64,000 bases of DNA from Methylovorus menthalis (GCF_020523625.1 NZ_JAJAQH010000006.1:868001-932000); one strand, 5' to 3'. Shown: positions 51,476 through 60,938, counted from the first letter of the stretch. Notes: generated by a model from the sequence alone, not told the origin. Numbers and translations are program-made.

Positions 51476-51781
51476 ATGTACAAAGTGATTAAGGACTTTA
51501 ATGGCTCTCCAGATGGTGCCAATGTCATTGCGTTTAAGATAGGCGACAGCATGTCAATACAAAAGCACGGCGAAGATTTGATTAACGTCGCCTTGGCTGA
51601 AAAGTGGATTGTTGCCGATAAACCGCCTGCATCCCCCAAATCGCCTGAACAACTCAAGGCTGCAGCGCAAAAAAAAGTGGATGGCCTAACAAAGTCACTG
51701 AGCAAGGCCAAGCCTGAAAATAAGGCCAAGCTTCAGGAAGAGTTAGATAAAGCAGTCAAAGCCTTGGAGGCCTTCAAGTAA
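51476..51781 (+). CDS. Small head-region protein of unknown function
   Basis: A 101-residue protein: an N-terminal compact part (MYKVIKDFNGSPDGANVIAF) followed by a Lys-rich helix likely to form a coiled coil (QLKAAAQKKVDGLTKSLSKA and beyond). It lies between the decoration-like gene and the connector gene. Function unknown. Confidence 0.65.
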   Translation: MYKVIKDFNGSPDGANVIAFKIGDSMSIQKHGEDLINVALAEKWIVADKPPASPKSPEQLKAAAQKKVDGLTKSLSKAKPENKAKLQEELDKAVKALEAFK

Positions 51782-51783
51782 TC

Positions 51784-52374
51784 ATGGGGCTTAAGCAAAT
51801 CACAGCGCCAGCTGTCGAGCCGATCACCCTGGCCGATATCAAGTCACGGGTGAACATGGATGACGACATCACCGAAAAGGATGCTGACATCGAGCAGCTG
51901 CTTATTCCTGCAGCACGCGCCCAGGCTGAAAGCCGAACTGGCCGGGCCATGATTACGCAAACTCTGCAGCTGACGCTGGATTGCTTCCCCCGTGCTGCCA
52001 TCCGCCTGCTGAAGCCTCAGCTCCAGTCGGTTGATTGGATCAAGTACCTTGATGCAGATGGTGTTATACAAACCTTAGCGACATCAGATTATCTGGTCGT
52101 CAATGATGAGCTTTATGGCTACGTTGTCCCAGCCTATGGCAAATCCTGGCCAGTTGCCAGGCACCAAGTCAATGCAATCAGCATTCAGTACGTTGCTGGT
52201 TACGGTAGCGCTCCCGAGCAGGTCCCAGCTGACCTCCGTCTCTGGATGATGATGGCCGTGGCTACATGGCTGAACAATCCGGAAGCGTTGATTACTGGCA
52301 TCACTGTTTCCGAGTTGCCTCGTGATTTCTGCCAGGCATTGCTTGACAGCCATATTGTGAACTGGGGTGTGTGA
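51784..52374 (+). CDS. Head-tail connector protein (gp6-like)
   Basis: A 196-residue protein of the HK97 gp6/phiE125 gp8 type that forms the ring under the portal. Typical start EPITLADIKSRVNMDDDITE and LLIPAARAQAESRTGRAM, with PADLRLWMMMAVATWLNNPE near the end. Its stop overlaps the next ATG. Confidence 0.85.
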   Translation: MGLKQITAPAVEPITLADIKSRVNMDDDITEKDADIEQLLIPAARAQAESRTGRAMITQTLQLTLDCFPRAAIRLLKPQLQSVDWIKYLDADGVIQTLATSDYLVVNDELYGYVVPAYGKSWPVARHQVNAISIQYVAGYGSAPEQVPADLRLWMMMAVATWLNNPEALITGITVSELPRDFCQALLDSHIVNWGV

Positions 52375-52721
52375 TGGCTGGCACCGGATCTGGTCGCGCA
52401 AGAAAGAAAATCGATATCGAGCGCTTAGTTACCTCAAAAGGGTCTCAGGGCGGGCAAATTTCAAACTGGGAAGTTTTTCTTCCTAGAATTTGGGCAGGCG
52501 TATCCAACCTGTCAGGCAATGAGCGCCGCTCAACTAACTCCGGTGGCGAGGTTGCGGAGGCTCGAACAGAGTTCCGGATACGATACCGGATTGGTATTGA
52601 TACGACTATGCGGATTCTCTACAGCGGCAAGGTGTATAACATCCGGCACATCAAGGATTATGAAGAAGAGCATAACTGGCTCATCCTAACTGCCGACACC
52701 GGCGTGAATGATGGCCGATAA
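52374..52721 (+). CDS. Head-tail joining (adaptor) protein
   Basis: A 115-residue protein of the phage head-tail joining family (SPP1 gp16-like), which closes the connector. The pattern VFLPRIWAGVSNLSGNE, TEFRIRYRIGIDTTMRILYS and YNIRHIKDYEE is characteristic. Start ATG at 52374 overlaps the upstream TGA. Confidence 0.83.
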   Translation: MAGTGSGRARKKIDIERLVTSKGSQGGQISNWEVFLPRIWAGVSNLSGNERRSTNSGGEVAEARTEFRIRYRIGIDTTMRILYSGKVYNIRHIKDYEEEHNWLILTADTGVNDGR

Positions 52722-53187
52722 GATAATTGGCTTAACGGATCTGGTCGCTACCTTTAAGGGCATGCGATCCGATGTTCGCGAAAAAGCCGCGCCACGCATT
52801 GTGGTCGCGGGTGGCAGGGTACTTGTTCGTGCTGCAAAAACAGAAGCACAACGTCTTGGGCTTCGCAGAACAGGTGCCCTCATCCGTAACCTCGCCATGA
52901 AACGCGAGCGAGACGCGCCACAGGGTACAACTGAGTATCACATTGGTGTTCGGCACGGTCGGGCATTGGGTAATGGGAAAAAGGTCAAGAAGTATCTTGC
53001 TGTAAGTAAGCAGGGTCGCATCGTGACCAAACGAGAAAATGATCCCTTCTACTGGCGCTTTCTGCAGTTTGGGACAAAGTACCGCAATGCAACGCCATAT
53101 CTAGAAGCCGGGTTGGCAAAAGATGGTGGCCAGGCTGCAGTGACTGCTATGGAAGTCACTGCAAAAAAACTTCTACTTAAGGAATGA
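52708..53187 (+). CDS. HK97 gp10-like tail component
   Basis: A 159-residue protein of the HK97-gp10 family (tail terminator or neck partner), with RIVVAGGRVLVRAAKTEAQR, RTGALIRNL and FYWRFLQFGTKYRNATPYL. Two ATG codons in a row at 52708. It overlaps the adaptor gene by 14 bases and is followed by a GTG start one base after its stop. Confidence 0.85.
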   Translation: MMADKIIGLTDLVATFKGMRSDVREKAAPRIVVAGGRVLVRAAKTEAQRLGLRRTGALIRNLAMKRERDAPQGTTEYHIGVRHGRALGNGKKVKKYLAVSKQGRIVTKRENDPFYWRFLQFGTKYRNATPYLEAGLAKDGGQAAVTAMEVTAKKLLLKE

Positions 53188-53188
53188 T

Positions 53189-53635
53189 GTGGCTACAGGA
53201 CAGCTAGGAACGTTTGCCAGCCGTCTTGGCTATATGCGCCTAGGTGCAGTGGAAACGGAAGAGCAGCCGGAGATACCTATGGCAATTGGTCAGGCAGTTT
53301 ATAACGCGTTGAGCGGAGTGCTGGAAAATTCATGGGCGGTTGAACTCCCGCAAAACCCGACCTGGCCAGCAATTGTTTTTGATATTGAATCTGAGCCTGA
53401 GAGTCAGTGGACATTGCTGGCAGGCTATGAGCGCCATACGGTGAACGTGGTTATTCTGGCAAAAACCAAGGAGGAGATCACGACAAAGGTTACTGGTCTC
53501 CATGCGCGCATTGAGCAGGCACTTCAGGAGGTCGATGTTTACATGATGGCAGGTGAGCATGGTGATTCTGACTATGAAGACGATGCCAGCGTGTATGCCT
53601 ATTTTTCAACCCACATTATCCGTACCCGGATCTAG
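53189..53635 (+). CDS. Tail completion protein (DUF3168-like) with extra N-terminal motif
   Basis: A 148-residue protein with GTG start. From about residue 31 (MAIGQAVYNALSGVLENSWAV) it looks like a tail terminator/completion protein. The first 30 residues carry QLGTFASRLGYMRLGAV, a motif also present at the start of the protein at 60939. An internal ATG at residue 31 could give a short form. Confidence 0.72.
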   Translation: MATGQLGTFASRLGYMRLGAVETEEQPEIPMAIGQAVYNALSGVLENSWAVELPQNPTWPAIVFDIESEPESQWTLLAGYERHTVNVVILAKTKEEITTKVTGLHARIEQALQEVDVYMMAGEHGDSDYEDDASVYAYFSTHIIRTRI

Positions 53636-53644
53636 GAGATCTCC

Positions 53645-53815
53645 ATGACGAAAAAGACGCCTCAAGCGGACCATGTAGTAGTGCAGACGTCTGCACAACC
53701 TGACGCCACCCACCCAGATGGGCTGATCGAAAGTCTTACGGGTGATCAGTATGCGGGGCAGGGTGGCTCCTATGTTTATAACCCGGAAACGCAAACCCGA
53801 ACCCGCGCTGAGTAA
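53645..53815 (+). CDS. Small tail-region protein (56 residues)
   Basis: A short gene with GGAG 7 bases before its ATG. It reads MTKKTPQADHVVVQTSAQPD and ends NPETQTRTRAE. It carries copy 4 of the palindrome. Similar very small genes before the tail tube gene are known in this phage group; function unknown. A terminator follows its stop. Confidence 0.65.
   Translation: MTKKTPQADHVVVQTSAQPDATHPDGLIESLTGDQYAGQGGSYVYNPETQTRTRAE
53681..53696. repeat. Palindrome GTGCAGACGTCTGCAC, copy 4
   Basis: Inside a 56-codon tail-region gene, where it is read as part of VVVQTSAQPD. Identical to copies 1 and 3. Confidence 0.85.
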
Positions 53816-53833
53816 GGCGCTATCCCCCAGACA

Positions 53834-53858
53834 AACCCCGCTACATGCGGGGTTTTTT
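53834..53858 (+). terminator. Hairpin before the tail tube gene
   Basis: AACCCCGC-TACAT-GCGGGGTT followed by TTTT, 19 bases before the tail tube ATG. Confidence 0.8.
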
Positions 53859-53876
53859 ATTTGAAAGGCCTTCATC

Positions 53877-54812
53877 ATGTCTAAGCTGTTCCGCAATACC
53901 TTGCTACTCGCGATCATTCAGCCCGTGCCGCTGACTGCTGCCTTACCAACTGCCGCCGATAATGCCATTCTTGCAAGTGTCGCGGATCCCAAGCCTGTGG
54001 TTGCTGAAACTGTTGAGCGCAACAACGTGCAACCTTTCCTGGGGAATAAGGGAAAGGTTGTGACTGCCGTTCACAGCGAAGTATCGTTTGAAGTTGAGCT
54101 GCAAGGTTCTGGTGTCGCTGGTACAGCCCCGAAGTTTGGGCCGCTGTTAAGGGGTTGTGCTTTGGGTGAAACCATTGTGGCCAGTACTAGCGTAGCTTAC
54201 TCCCCGGTCACGACAGGTCATGAGGCTCTGACAATACATTGGTACATGGATGGCATCCGCCATCTTATGACAGATGCAAAAGGCACAGTGGCGTTCACCC
54301 TGAATGCCAAGGGTATTCCTGTGATGAAGTATACCTTTACCGGTTTGTACAGCACCCCGACTGATACCGCTATGCCATCTGGCGCGAACTTTGCTGGCTT
54401 CCTGGATCCTAAACCCGTCAACAAGCAGAACACCACCACATTTTCACTGCATGGCTATACGGCCTCAGTTGAATCGTTTGATCTGGATCTAGCTAACCAG
54501 GTGGTTTATACCAATCGACCCAATTCGGAAAGCATCCGTATTACTGAACGTACCTCTACAGGCCGGATCGTGATGGAGCACCCTGACACCATTGCCGCCA
54601 AAAACTGGGCGGATTCGGTGGTTAACAACATAGCTGGCGCGCTTTCGATCGTGCATGGTAGTGGCGCCGGAAAAATTGTTGAGTTCTCCGGGCCTAAGTT
54701 GATCCCGCGTTCGATGGACTTTTCTGACCAGGATGGCATTGCCATGGTCAGCCTCGACCTGGATGTGATGCCAAACGCTGGCAATGACGAGTTCATTGTC
54801 ACCTTCAAGTAA
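53877..54812 (+). CDS. Major tail (tail tube) protein
   Basis: A 311-residue tail tube subunit. The N-terminus MSKLFRNTLLLAIIQ to ADNAIL and the segment SFEVELQGSGVAGTAPKFG are typical of tail tube proteins in siphophages of this kind. It lies between two terminator hairpins and just before the tail chaperone genes, the normal place. Expected to be highly expressed. Confidence 0.85.
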   Translation: MSKLFRNTLLLAIIQPVPLTAALPTAADNAILASVADPKPVVAETVERNNVQPFLGNKGKVVTAVHSEVSFEVELQGSGVAGTAPKFGPLLRGCALGETIVASTSVAYSPVTTGHEALTIHWYMDGIRHLMTDAKGTVAFTLNAKGIPVMKYTFTGLYSTPTDTAMPSGANFAGFLDPKPVNKQNTTTFSLHGYTASVESFDLDLANQVVYTNRPNSESIRITERTSTGRIVMEHPDTIAAKNWADSVVNNIAGALSIVHGSGAGKIVEFSGPKLIPRSMDFSDQDGIAMVSLDLDVMPNAGNDEFIVTFK

Positions 54813-54824
54813 TCGTTATCTCCA

Positions 54825-54846
54825 CCCCGCTTAGGCGGGGCTTTTT
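54825..54846 (+). terminator. Hairpin after the tail tube gene
   Basis: CCCCGC-TTAG-GCGGGG followed by CTTTTTATT, 13 bases after the tail tube stop. Confidence 0.8.
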
Positions 54847-54862
54847 ATTCTAGGAAAATGTT

Positions 54863-55189
54863 ATGGCCTTTTGTCTCGCCGTCAATGAGTTTTACTTTCA
54901 TCCTGTTGTCGTGTTTATGCAGGATGACAAAGGTGGATTTACTCCGTCCAAATTTGTTGTCAAATTCCGCCGTGTACCTCTCCCCGAAATGGAAAGCATC
55001 AAAGCGCTGACTGGGAAGGAGCTGGTTCAAAGCGTGGTGATCGGCTGGAAGGATCTGCATGATGAGGAAGGTAATGAAGTTGAGTTCTCGGAAGAGCATC
55101 TTGATCAGCTGATCAGTATTGGGCCTGCATTTTCTGCGGTCTATGACGCCTTTTGGGACAGCCAGTTTAAGGCAAAAGCAAAAAACTAG
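54863..55189 (+). CDS. Tail assembly chaperone, short form (G-like)
   Basis: A 108-residue acidic protein after the tail tube gene, matching lambda G in place and size. Its last codons GCA AAA AAC TAG contain the slippery heptamer A AAA AAC (55180-55186). Short and frameshifted forms together bind the tape measure protein and guide tail tube assembly. The zero-frame stop is at 55187. Confidence 0.85.
   Translation: MAFCLAVNEFYFHPVVVFMQDDKGGFTPSKFVVKFRRVPLPEMESIKALTGKELVQSVVIGWKDLHDEEGNEVEFSEEHLDQLISIGPAFSAVYDAFWDSQFKAKAKN
55180..55186 (+). other. -1 ribosomal frameshift site A AAA AAC
   Basis: The heptamer is in phase with the short chaperone frame and lies directly before its TAG stop. After a -1 slip, reading continues as CTA GAA GCC and stays open to 55569. 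A small CCCGG/CCGGG stem (55199-55203 with 55211-55215) follows and may stimulate slipping. Confidence 0.85.
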
Positions 55190-55569
55190 AAGCCGCTGCC
55201 CGGTACTGGGCCGGGGAGCGGACTCAACCCGTCGGCAACCTGGACGAGAACGTCGTCCAGGGGCTTATTAGCGCTGGCGCACCAGATGAAGTGATCGAGC
55301 TGGCCCGCTCAAAAATAAAGCGTGAGTCAACCGAGGAATTTGAAGTGTTTAAAGAGAACTGGGAAACCGTTCTCTTTTTTTTGGCCTTGAAAGGCCAGTG
55401 GCGTGTGATCGCAGGCATGTCCGTGATGTATCAAGACATCGATCACACCGCCATTTTCCACACGATGGAAATGCTGGAAACCCCAAAACGAAAGCGAAAG
55501 CAGCTCTTCCTTGATGTGAAGCTGATGGCTGCTGCCGCTCTTGAAATATTGAATGTACGCAAGGATTAA
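55186..55569 (+). CDS. Tail assembly chaperone T-domain, made by -1 frameshift
   Basis: This frame (LEAAARYWAGERTQPVGNLD to ALEILNVRKD) has no good start of its own and begins just where the slippery site ends, so it is translated as the C-terminal part of a GT-like fusion of about 235 residues, joined as 54863-55186 plus 55186-55569. The ATG at 55291 would cut the domain. It precedes the tape measure gene by 2 bases, as in lambda-like phages. Confidence 0.82.
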   Translation, partial: LEAAARYWAGERTQPVGNLDENVVQGLISAGAPDEVIELARSKIKRESTEEFEVFKENWETVLFFLALKGQWRVIAGMSVMYQDIDHTAIFHTMEMLETPKRKRKQLFLDVKLMAAAALEILNVRKD

Positions 55570-55571
55570 CG

Positions 55572-58500
55572 ATGTCCGCACTCGGCTCACTCATTGTCAA
55601 GCTCGCCCTGGAGCATGCGGAGTACACCCAAGGGCTCGATAAATCCAGCCAGCAAGCCCTTAAGTATGGGCAAAGTATTCAGCGCAGTGTTGACCAGGCT
55701 GAAGCGAAGGTATCGCAGCATTTCAGCAATACGATTCGGGGAGCAGCTGCAGCTACTGCCGCTTATCTTGGGGTTTCCTCTGCCGTTGATGCCTTCAATA
55801 ACTCGGTCAATGATCTTGCTGCACTGGATGATCTGGCACAGAAGACTGGTGGCACGGTTGAAAATCTGTCGCGCATGCAAAAGGTGGCGGTGCAATTTGG
55901 TCAAGACTTTAGTGCCATCGACCCTCTCCTGATCAAATTCGCAAAGAACCTGAATGGTGTAGACGACGAGTCATCCAAAGCAGCCATGGCATTGCAGGCC
56001 TTGGGTATTTCTCAGGATTTCGTACGCAAGAATGATCCGTCAGCGGTATTCATCGAAGTTACCAAGCGTCTGCAAAACTATGCAGACGGCGCTCAAAAAG
56101 TTGACCTGGTTACCGATTTAATGGGCAAGTCGGCTGCTGATAGCCTCCCATACTTCAATGACCTGGCTGAGAATGTTGATAAATTTACCGGGGTATCAGC
56201 AGAGGCTGCGTCGAAAGCGGCAACCTTCCAGGATAATCTTGGAAAATTGAAAGTTGGCACACAGGAGCTGATACAAACTTTCACTATCGGCTTGCTGCCA
56301 AAGTTGACCGAAATCATCGACAAGTTGAATGATCTCGGCAATTCCAAAGGCATTCAGTCTGCACTTGTTTTGTATGGAACATCGAGTGAAGACTATGCTG
56401 CAAAGCTTGCGGAAACTGAATCTAAACTGCAAAACCTGATTAAGACTCGGGATGAGCTTTCAAAGCCAACTGCGGCCAATAAGATCAACGATTTTCTATT
56501 TGGCGATGTGCTGGACCTCAACAATCAAATTAAAGTCGCTCAAGACGTTATTGCTACCTTGAAACCGTTGGTCTCGGCTAAGGACAAGCTGGATACTGCC
56601 AGCCCATACGTCACCCCTAATTCTGATAAGCCACAGCTGAATTACGTATCTGCAGAAATTTCAGCACAGCGCCAAGCTGCCGCACAAAAACTTGCTGCAT
56701 CTTACAATACCTTGATCGGCAAGTCCGGCGATTACATAACTGCGATGCAGTATGAGGCCTCGACCGACGAAAAGGTTACAGCTGGTCAAAAGCAGATTGC
56801 GGATCTGCAAACATTCCTCATCCAGAATTACGCCAGCCTTAGTGCAAACCAACGGGCAAAAATTGAAGCCGATATACGTGGAATCGCAACCGAGGATGCA
56901 CTGGCCATCGTTCAGCAGAATCGATATGACCGGATCGCCCGTATGGCCGAGGTTGACCGTGAGGCGCTGGAGCTGCAGAAGACCCACACCGAAGGCCTGT
57001 CCGCCGCGCGTGCAGCCTATGAAGGTTTGGTGACATCTGAAGAAGATCAGATCAAATCCATTCAGGATCAGATCGATGTTCTGACACTGGGCCGTGAAGC
57101 TGCAAACAATATGAAAAGCGCTCGCTTGCTGGAAGCTGCTGCTGCGTTTGAGCAGAATGCAGCCTACGCTGAGCAAAACGGAGTCTCAGAAGAGAATATC
57201 AAGAGCATGCGCGATCGCGCCCAGGCACTGCGTGATTTAGCCGCTGCGAGAGACACGCTGGTTTCCAAGCAGGTCGAGTTTGACTATCTAACCAAAATCA
57301 AAAACTTTGCTGAATCCACATGGGATAGCATCGGTGATGGTCTAACCAACGCACTCTTCCGTGGTTTTGAAGATGGCAAATCATTTGCAGATAACTTCTT
57401 CGATACCCTGAAAAACACCGCAAAGACGACCGTGTTGAAATTCACTACGGAATTCATCATGGGGCCCTTAAAGAGTGTCATTACAAGCGCGGTTTTTGCT
57501 GCCAGCGGTACGGCGAATGCAGGTGGGTTATTGTCCGGGGTTGCTGGTCCAGATTCTATGGGGGGCAGTTCCAGCAATAGCCTTGGCAGCCTAGTATCGC
57601 TTGGAAAAAATCTATACAGCGCATTCACGACCGGCATGGACGGCCTGAATTCAGCCTTTGTTGGCAAGATAGGTGACCTAGGTACATTCCTGGTCGACAA
57701 AGGGTTCAACAATCTTGGCGGAATGATCGGGCAGTACAGCTCACAAATTGCCAATGTGTTGCCATACTCGGCCGCCATCTTGAAATTGGCCCAGGGGGAT
57801 ATGAAAGGTGCAGCCATTACTGGTATCACTACGGCTATCGGAAGTATGTGGGGGCCTGCAGGTGGGGCTATAGGCGCCGCGGTGGGCTCGCTCCTAAGTA
57901 ACGCCTTTGGTAGTCGCAAGAAAAATCCACGTATTGGCGCCGCCACCTATGGCGTCTATGAGGATGGAGAATACACCTCGGCTGGCGCTGATAAAGGTGG
58001 CTCCAAAAAGATGGTACAGGCTTACGTCGAGCCTTTGGCAAACCTGAGTGAGCAGTTTGCAACCCAGCTGGGATCTTTTCTTGACTCCATGGGTGTAGCC
58101 TCGCGCATCACAACACGAGCCGAATTCGCAACTAAGAATAAGAAAGGCACCATTGCGAGTTTGATTGGTACCGTTAACGGGGTCAGCTTTGGCAATGGTA
58201 GTGAGTCATACAGCAAAGATCCATCACAAGCATGGAGCGACTTTGTATCGAATGCACTTGGTAAAACGCTTGTGCAAGCGATCCAGGCTTCCCAGCTGAC
58301 AGATGGCATTAAGTCGCTCTTTAATGCCATCTCAGATAAAACCCAAGTGGTTAACATGATGAATGCCACTGTTAGCCTCAATACCGCACAGGCGCAACTC
58401 TCTGATCGATTCGGCTTGACCGTTGACGCTGCTGCGAAGGTGGCAAAGGCTTCGGACCTCACTGGAGATAGTCTGGTTGAATTTGTTAATAAATTGTCAT

Positions 58501-59495
58501 CGACTGCACTTAGCTTCAAGAGCACAGGAAATGTACTAGTTGAAGCGGTCGAACAGATGCGAGACCGCATCAACGATATTATCGGTGATGTGGCATATCC
58601 AATTACTTTGGATCAATTTGACCAGTACCTAAAAAACATTGATACCACTACAAGTGAGGGCATTAAGAAATTTCAGGAGTTGTTCGATTTGCGCGATACA
58701 TTCACGCAACTCACCACTTCTATCAATAGCATTAAGGATTCTGCCAAGAATGCAATTTATGATCTTCTGCCCGATGACCAGAAGCTTCAGCGCCAGGCGC
58801 AGGATATTCAGGATCTGTTCGCAAAGTACAGCTTGAGTGTTCCTACCTCTGCAGAAGAGTTGGTGGCCCTATACGATAGCTTGGATCTAGCCACTGCATC
58901 AGGCCTCGACTTAGCTGCAGCAATGCCATCTCTGGTTGAAGCATTCAAGCAAATGCAAGGTAGTGGCAATGAGCTGGTTACGAAGTACAAAGGGTATGCG
59001 GAAGAATTGAAAGCATTTGGTCAATCCCTCCTGAGCGGGGCCAATGCAGCGCTTTCGCCGGAAAGTCAGTATTCCTCTGCAAAGGCTGAGTACGAGCGAA
59101 TCTCAGCGCTAGCTGCTTCAGGAAATGCCGATGCTCTGTCCAGCTTCACAACCGTCGCGCAACAGTTCCTGGATGCTTCAAAGGATTATTTTTCGACAAG
59201 CTCCGGCTACTTTGCTGATCTTGAAAATGTAAAACAGGCAACCGGCACTGCAGAGCTGAGTGCGCTCGCCAAATCAGATGTACTGTCGGTCACAGGCATG
59301 ACGTCGGCGGTGGCTGCAGGCACTGCCCAGGCTAATACAGCTTTGGTGACGGAACTTCGTGCGCAGAATGATCACTTGGCTGCTTTGGTGGCATTACAGC
59401 AAGCCGCAAATCAAACCATGATTAAGAAGCTGGACGCAATTGAAGAGGCCTCTAAGGACGCCGCAAGCGCCGCTCAACTACAGGCTTCAGCATGA
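55572..59495 (+). CDS. Tail tape measure protein
   Basis: At 1307 residues the longest gene, it sets tail length. The N-terminus (LGSLIVKLALEHAEYTQGLDK) is typical of lambda-H-like proteins, long helical stretches follow, and residues 620-780 are Gly/Ala-rich and hydrophobic (GAAIGAAVGSLLSNAF). By family knowledge about 0.15 nm of tail per residue suggests a tail near 190-200 nm. AAGGA lies before the ATG; the stop overlaps the next gene by 4 bases. Confidence 0.93.
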   Translation: MSALGSLIVKLALEHAEYTQGLDKSSQQALKYGQSIQRSVDQAEAKVSQHFSNTIRGAAAATAAYLGVSSAVDAFNNSVNDLAALDDLAQKTGGTVENLSRMQKVAVQFGQDFSAIDPLLIKFAKNLNGVDDESSKAAMALQALGISQDFVRKNDPSAVFIEVTKRLQNYADGAQKVDLVTDLMGKSAADSLPYFNDLAENVDKFTGVSAEAASKAATFQDNLGKLKVGTQELIQTFTIGLLPKLTEIIDKLNDLGNSKGIQSALVLYGTSSEDYAAKLAETESKLQNLIKTRDELSKPTAANKINDFLFGDVLDLNNQIKVAQDVIATLKPLVSAKDKLDTASPYVTPNSDKPQLNYVSAEISAQRQAAAQKLAASYNTLIGKSGDYITAMQYEASTDEKVTAGQKQIADLQTFLIQNYASLSANQRAKIEADIRGIATEDALAIVQQNRYDRIARMAEVDREALELQKTHTEGLSAARAAYEGLVTSEEDQIKSIQDQIDVLTLGREAANNMKSARLLEAAAAFEQNAAYAEQNGVSEENIKSMRDRAQALRDLAAARDTLVSKQVEFDYLTKIKNFAESTWDSIGDGLTNALFRGFEDGKSFADNFFDTLKNTAKTTVLKFTTEFIMGPLKSVITSAVFAASGTANAGGLLSGVAGPDSMGGSSSNSLGSLVSLGKNLYSAFTTGMDGLNSAFVGKIGDLGTFLVDKGFNNLGGMIGQYSSQIANVLPYSAAILKLAQGDMKGAAITGITTAIGSMWGPAGGAIGAAVGSLLSNAFGSRKKNPRIGAATYGVYEDGEYTSAGADKGGSKKMVQAYVEPLANLSEQFATQLGSFLDSMGVASRITTRAEFATKNKKGTIASLIGTVNGVSFGNGSESYSKDPSQAWSDFVSNALGKTLVQAIQASQLTDGIKSLFNAISDKTQVVNMMNATVSLNTAQAQLSDRFGLTVDAAAKVAKASDLTGDSLVEFVNKLSSTALSFKSTGNVLVEAVEQMRDRINDIIGDVAYPITLDQFDQYLKNIDTTTSEGIKKFQELFDLRDTFTQLTTSINSIKDSAKNAIYDLLPDDQKLQRQAQDIQDLFAKYSLSVPTSAEELVALYDSLDLATASGLDLAAAMPSLVEAFKQMQGSGNELVTKYKGYAEELKAFGQSLLSGANAALSPESQYSSAKAEYERISALAASGNADALSSFTTVAQQFLDASKDYFSTSSGYFADLENVKQATGTAELSALAKSDVLSVTGMTSAVAAGTAQANTALVTELRAQNDHLAALVALQQAANQTMIKKLDAIEEASKDAASAAQLQASA

Positions 59496-60937
59496 GCGTC
59501 TGGATTATGGATTTAAGCGCACTGGATCCGGATGATGTACCAGTGACTTTGCGGTTTGCTGACGGAGAGTATATCGATGCGGACCACCATTATTATGATC
59601 TGCGCCTGCAGCAGTCCGTATTGTTTATCAACCAGGCATTTTCTGGCGCTGTTCTACAGGGGTCTAGGTCGGGTTATGGGCAGGCGGTACTTGTAAATAC
59701 CGATGGCGGGCTTAACTACTTGGCGGATTATGCTGTTGATGGCAGGGACCTATCAATTAGCCTGGTGGATGATGGGACCATTACACAATATGTACGTGGG
59801 ACGGTGCAGAAGCTGGTATTTGATGGGACTCTGATCAGGATTATATTGCGTGATCCCCAAGCGATCATTGATGAAGTACATCCCCTTGATGTCTATGCCG
59901 GAGACAACGTTCTCCCAGCTGGGTTGGAGGGCACGACGAACGACATCAAGGGATCGAAGAAACCTAAAGTGTTTGGCAAGGTGCGGGCTGCAGCACCCAT
60001 TCTGGTCAATACCTCAAAGCTGATTTATCAGGTGTCGAGCCTGGACGCGGACATCATCGCCGTTTATGACCGTGGAGCTGCCCTAACTTCAGGCACGGAC
60101 TACGTTACGCTGAGTGAAATGCAAGCCGTTGCGCCAGCTTCAGGCGAGTATCGGGCTTTTCAAGGCTACTTTAGAGTTGGCTCTGCGCCAGCTGGCACCA
60201 TTACTTGTGATGTCGATAGCCCAGCGGGTGCAGGGCAGGTATTTACCCAAATTGCTGGGGAGCGATCAATAGCCGTTTCGGTTGGCGATATGGCCGCTGC
60301 AGATGCCGTAGGCGAGGTTGGATTGTATGTCCAGGAGGATCTCACCACGGCTGCACTTCTAGACAGTATTGCGACCAGTATCGGCTTTTACTGGTTTTTC
60401 GATGTGGCTGGAGTGATCAGGCTGATTGAGCTTGCCGCACCGACTACCATCACTCATGTTTTAAATGACTATGAGGATCTGGAATTCAGTCGATCAGCGA
60501 CTGGCGCCGGGAGTAATGGCCTGCCGGTTTACCAGGTGCGAATCCTCGCCGACAAGGTGCAGGAGGTGCAAACTGATTTAGCAGGTTCAGTGCCTGCTGA
60601 AAATGTTGCACGCCTGGCTTCGCAATATCGTGAGGTCAAATTCACCAATGCTGCTGTAAAGACCAGACACCCATTATCTGAGGAACTGGTAATTGAGTCC
60701 TGCCTTCGTCATTTAGCGGACGCACAAGCTGTTGCTGACCGCCTAGGTGCGTTGCTATCAGTCCGCAGGGATCGGCTGCAGGTTACTGCGCGAGTTACAA
60801 CCCGTGTCGATATCGGTCAGGGCGTGTTGGTGAATGTGAAGCGCCTACTGTATAGCCCGCTTGGCCGACCAACAGTCGTACTTGGTCAAACCTATGATGG
60901 CAAGCGCCGTCGTGTCACTTTAGATCTCTGGGGGTAG
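59492..60937 (+). CDS. Tail tip/baseplate-like protein
   Basis: A 481-residue protein directly after the tape measure. It is rich in beta-type sequence (VPVTLRFADGEYIDADHHYY, TVQKLVFDGTLIRIILRDP) and ends GQTYDGKRRRVTLDLWG. Place and composition suggest a distal tail or tail-tip protein; I do not recognise a named family. It overlaps the tape measure gene by 4 bases. Confidence 0.65.
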   Translation: MSVWIMDLSALDPDDVPVTLRFADGEYIDADHHYYDLRLQQSVLFINQAFSGAVLQGSRSGYGQAVLVNTDGGLNYLADYAVDGRDLSISLVDDGTITQYVRGTVQKLVFDGTLIRIILRDPQAIIDEVHPLDVYAGDNVLPAGLEGTTNDIKGSKKPKVFGKVRAAAPILVNTSKLIYQVSSLDADIIAVYDRGAALTSGTDYVTLSEMQAVAPASGEYRAFQGYFRVGSAPAGTITCDVDSPAGAGQVFTQIAGERSIAVSVGDMAAADAVGEVGLYVQEDLTTAALLDSIATSIGFYWFFDVAGVIRLIELAAPTTITHVLNDYEDLEFSRSATGAGSNGLPVYQVRILADKVQEVQTDLAGSVPAENVARLASQYREVKFTNAAVKTRHPLSEELVIESCLRHLADAQAVADRLGALLSVRRDRLQVTARVTTRVDIGQGVLVNVKRLLYSPLGRPTVVLGQTYDGKRRRVTLDLWG

Positions 60938-60938
60938 T

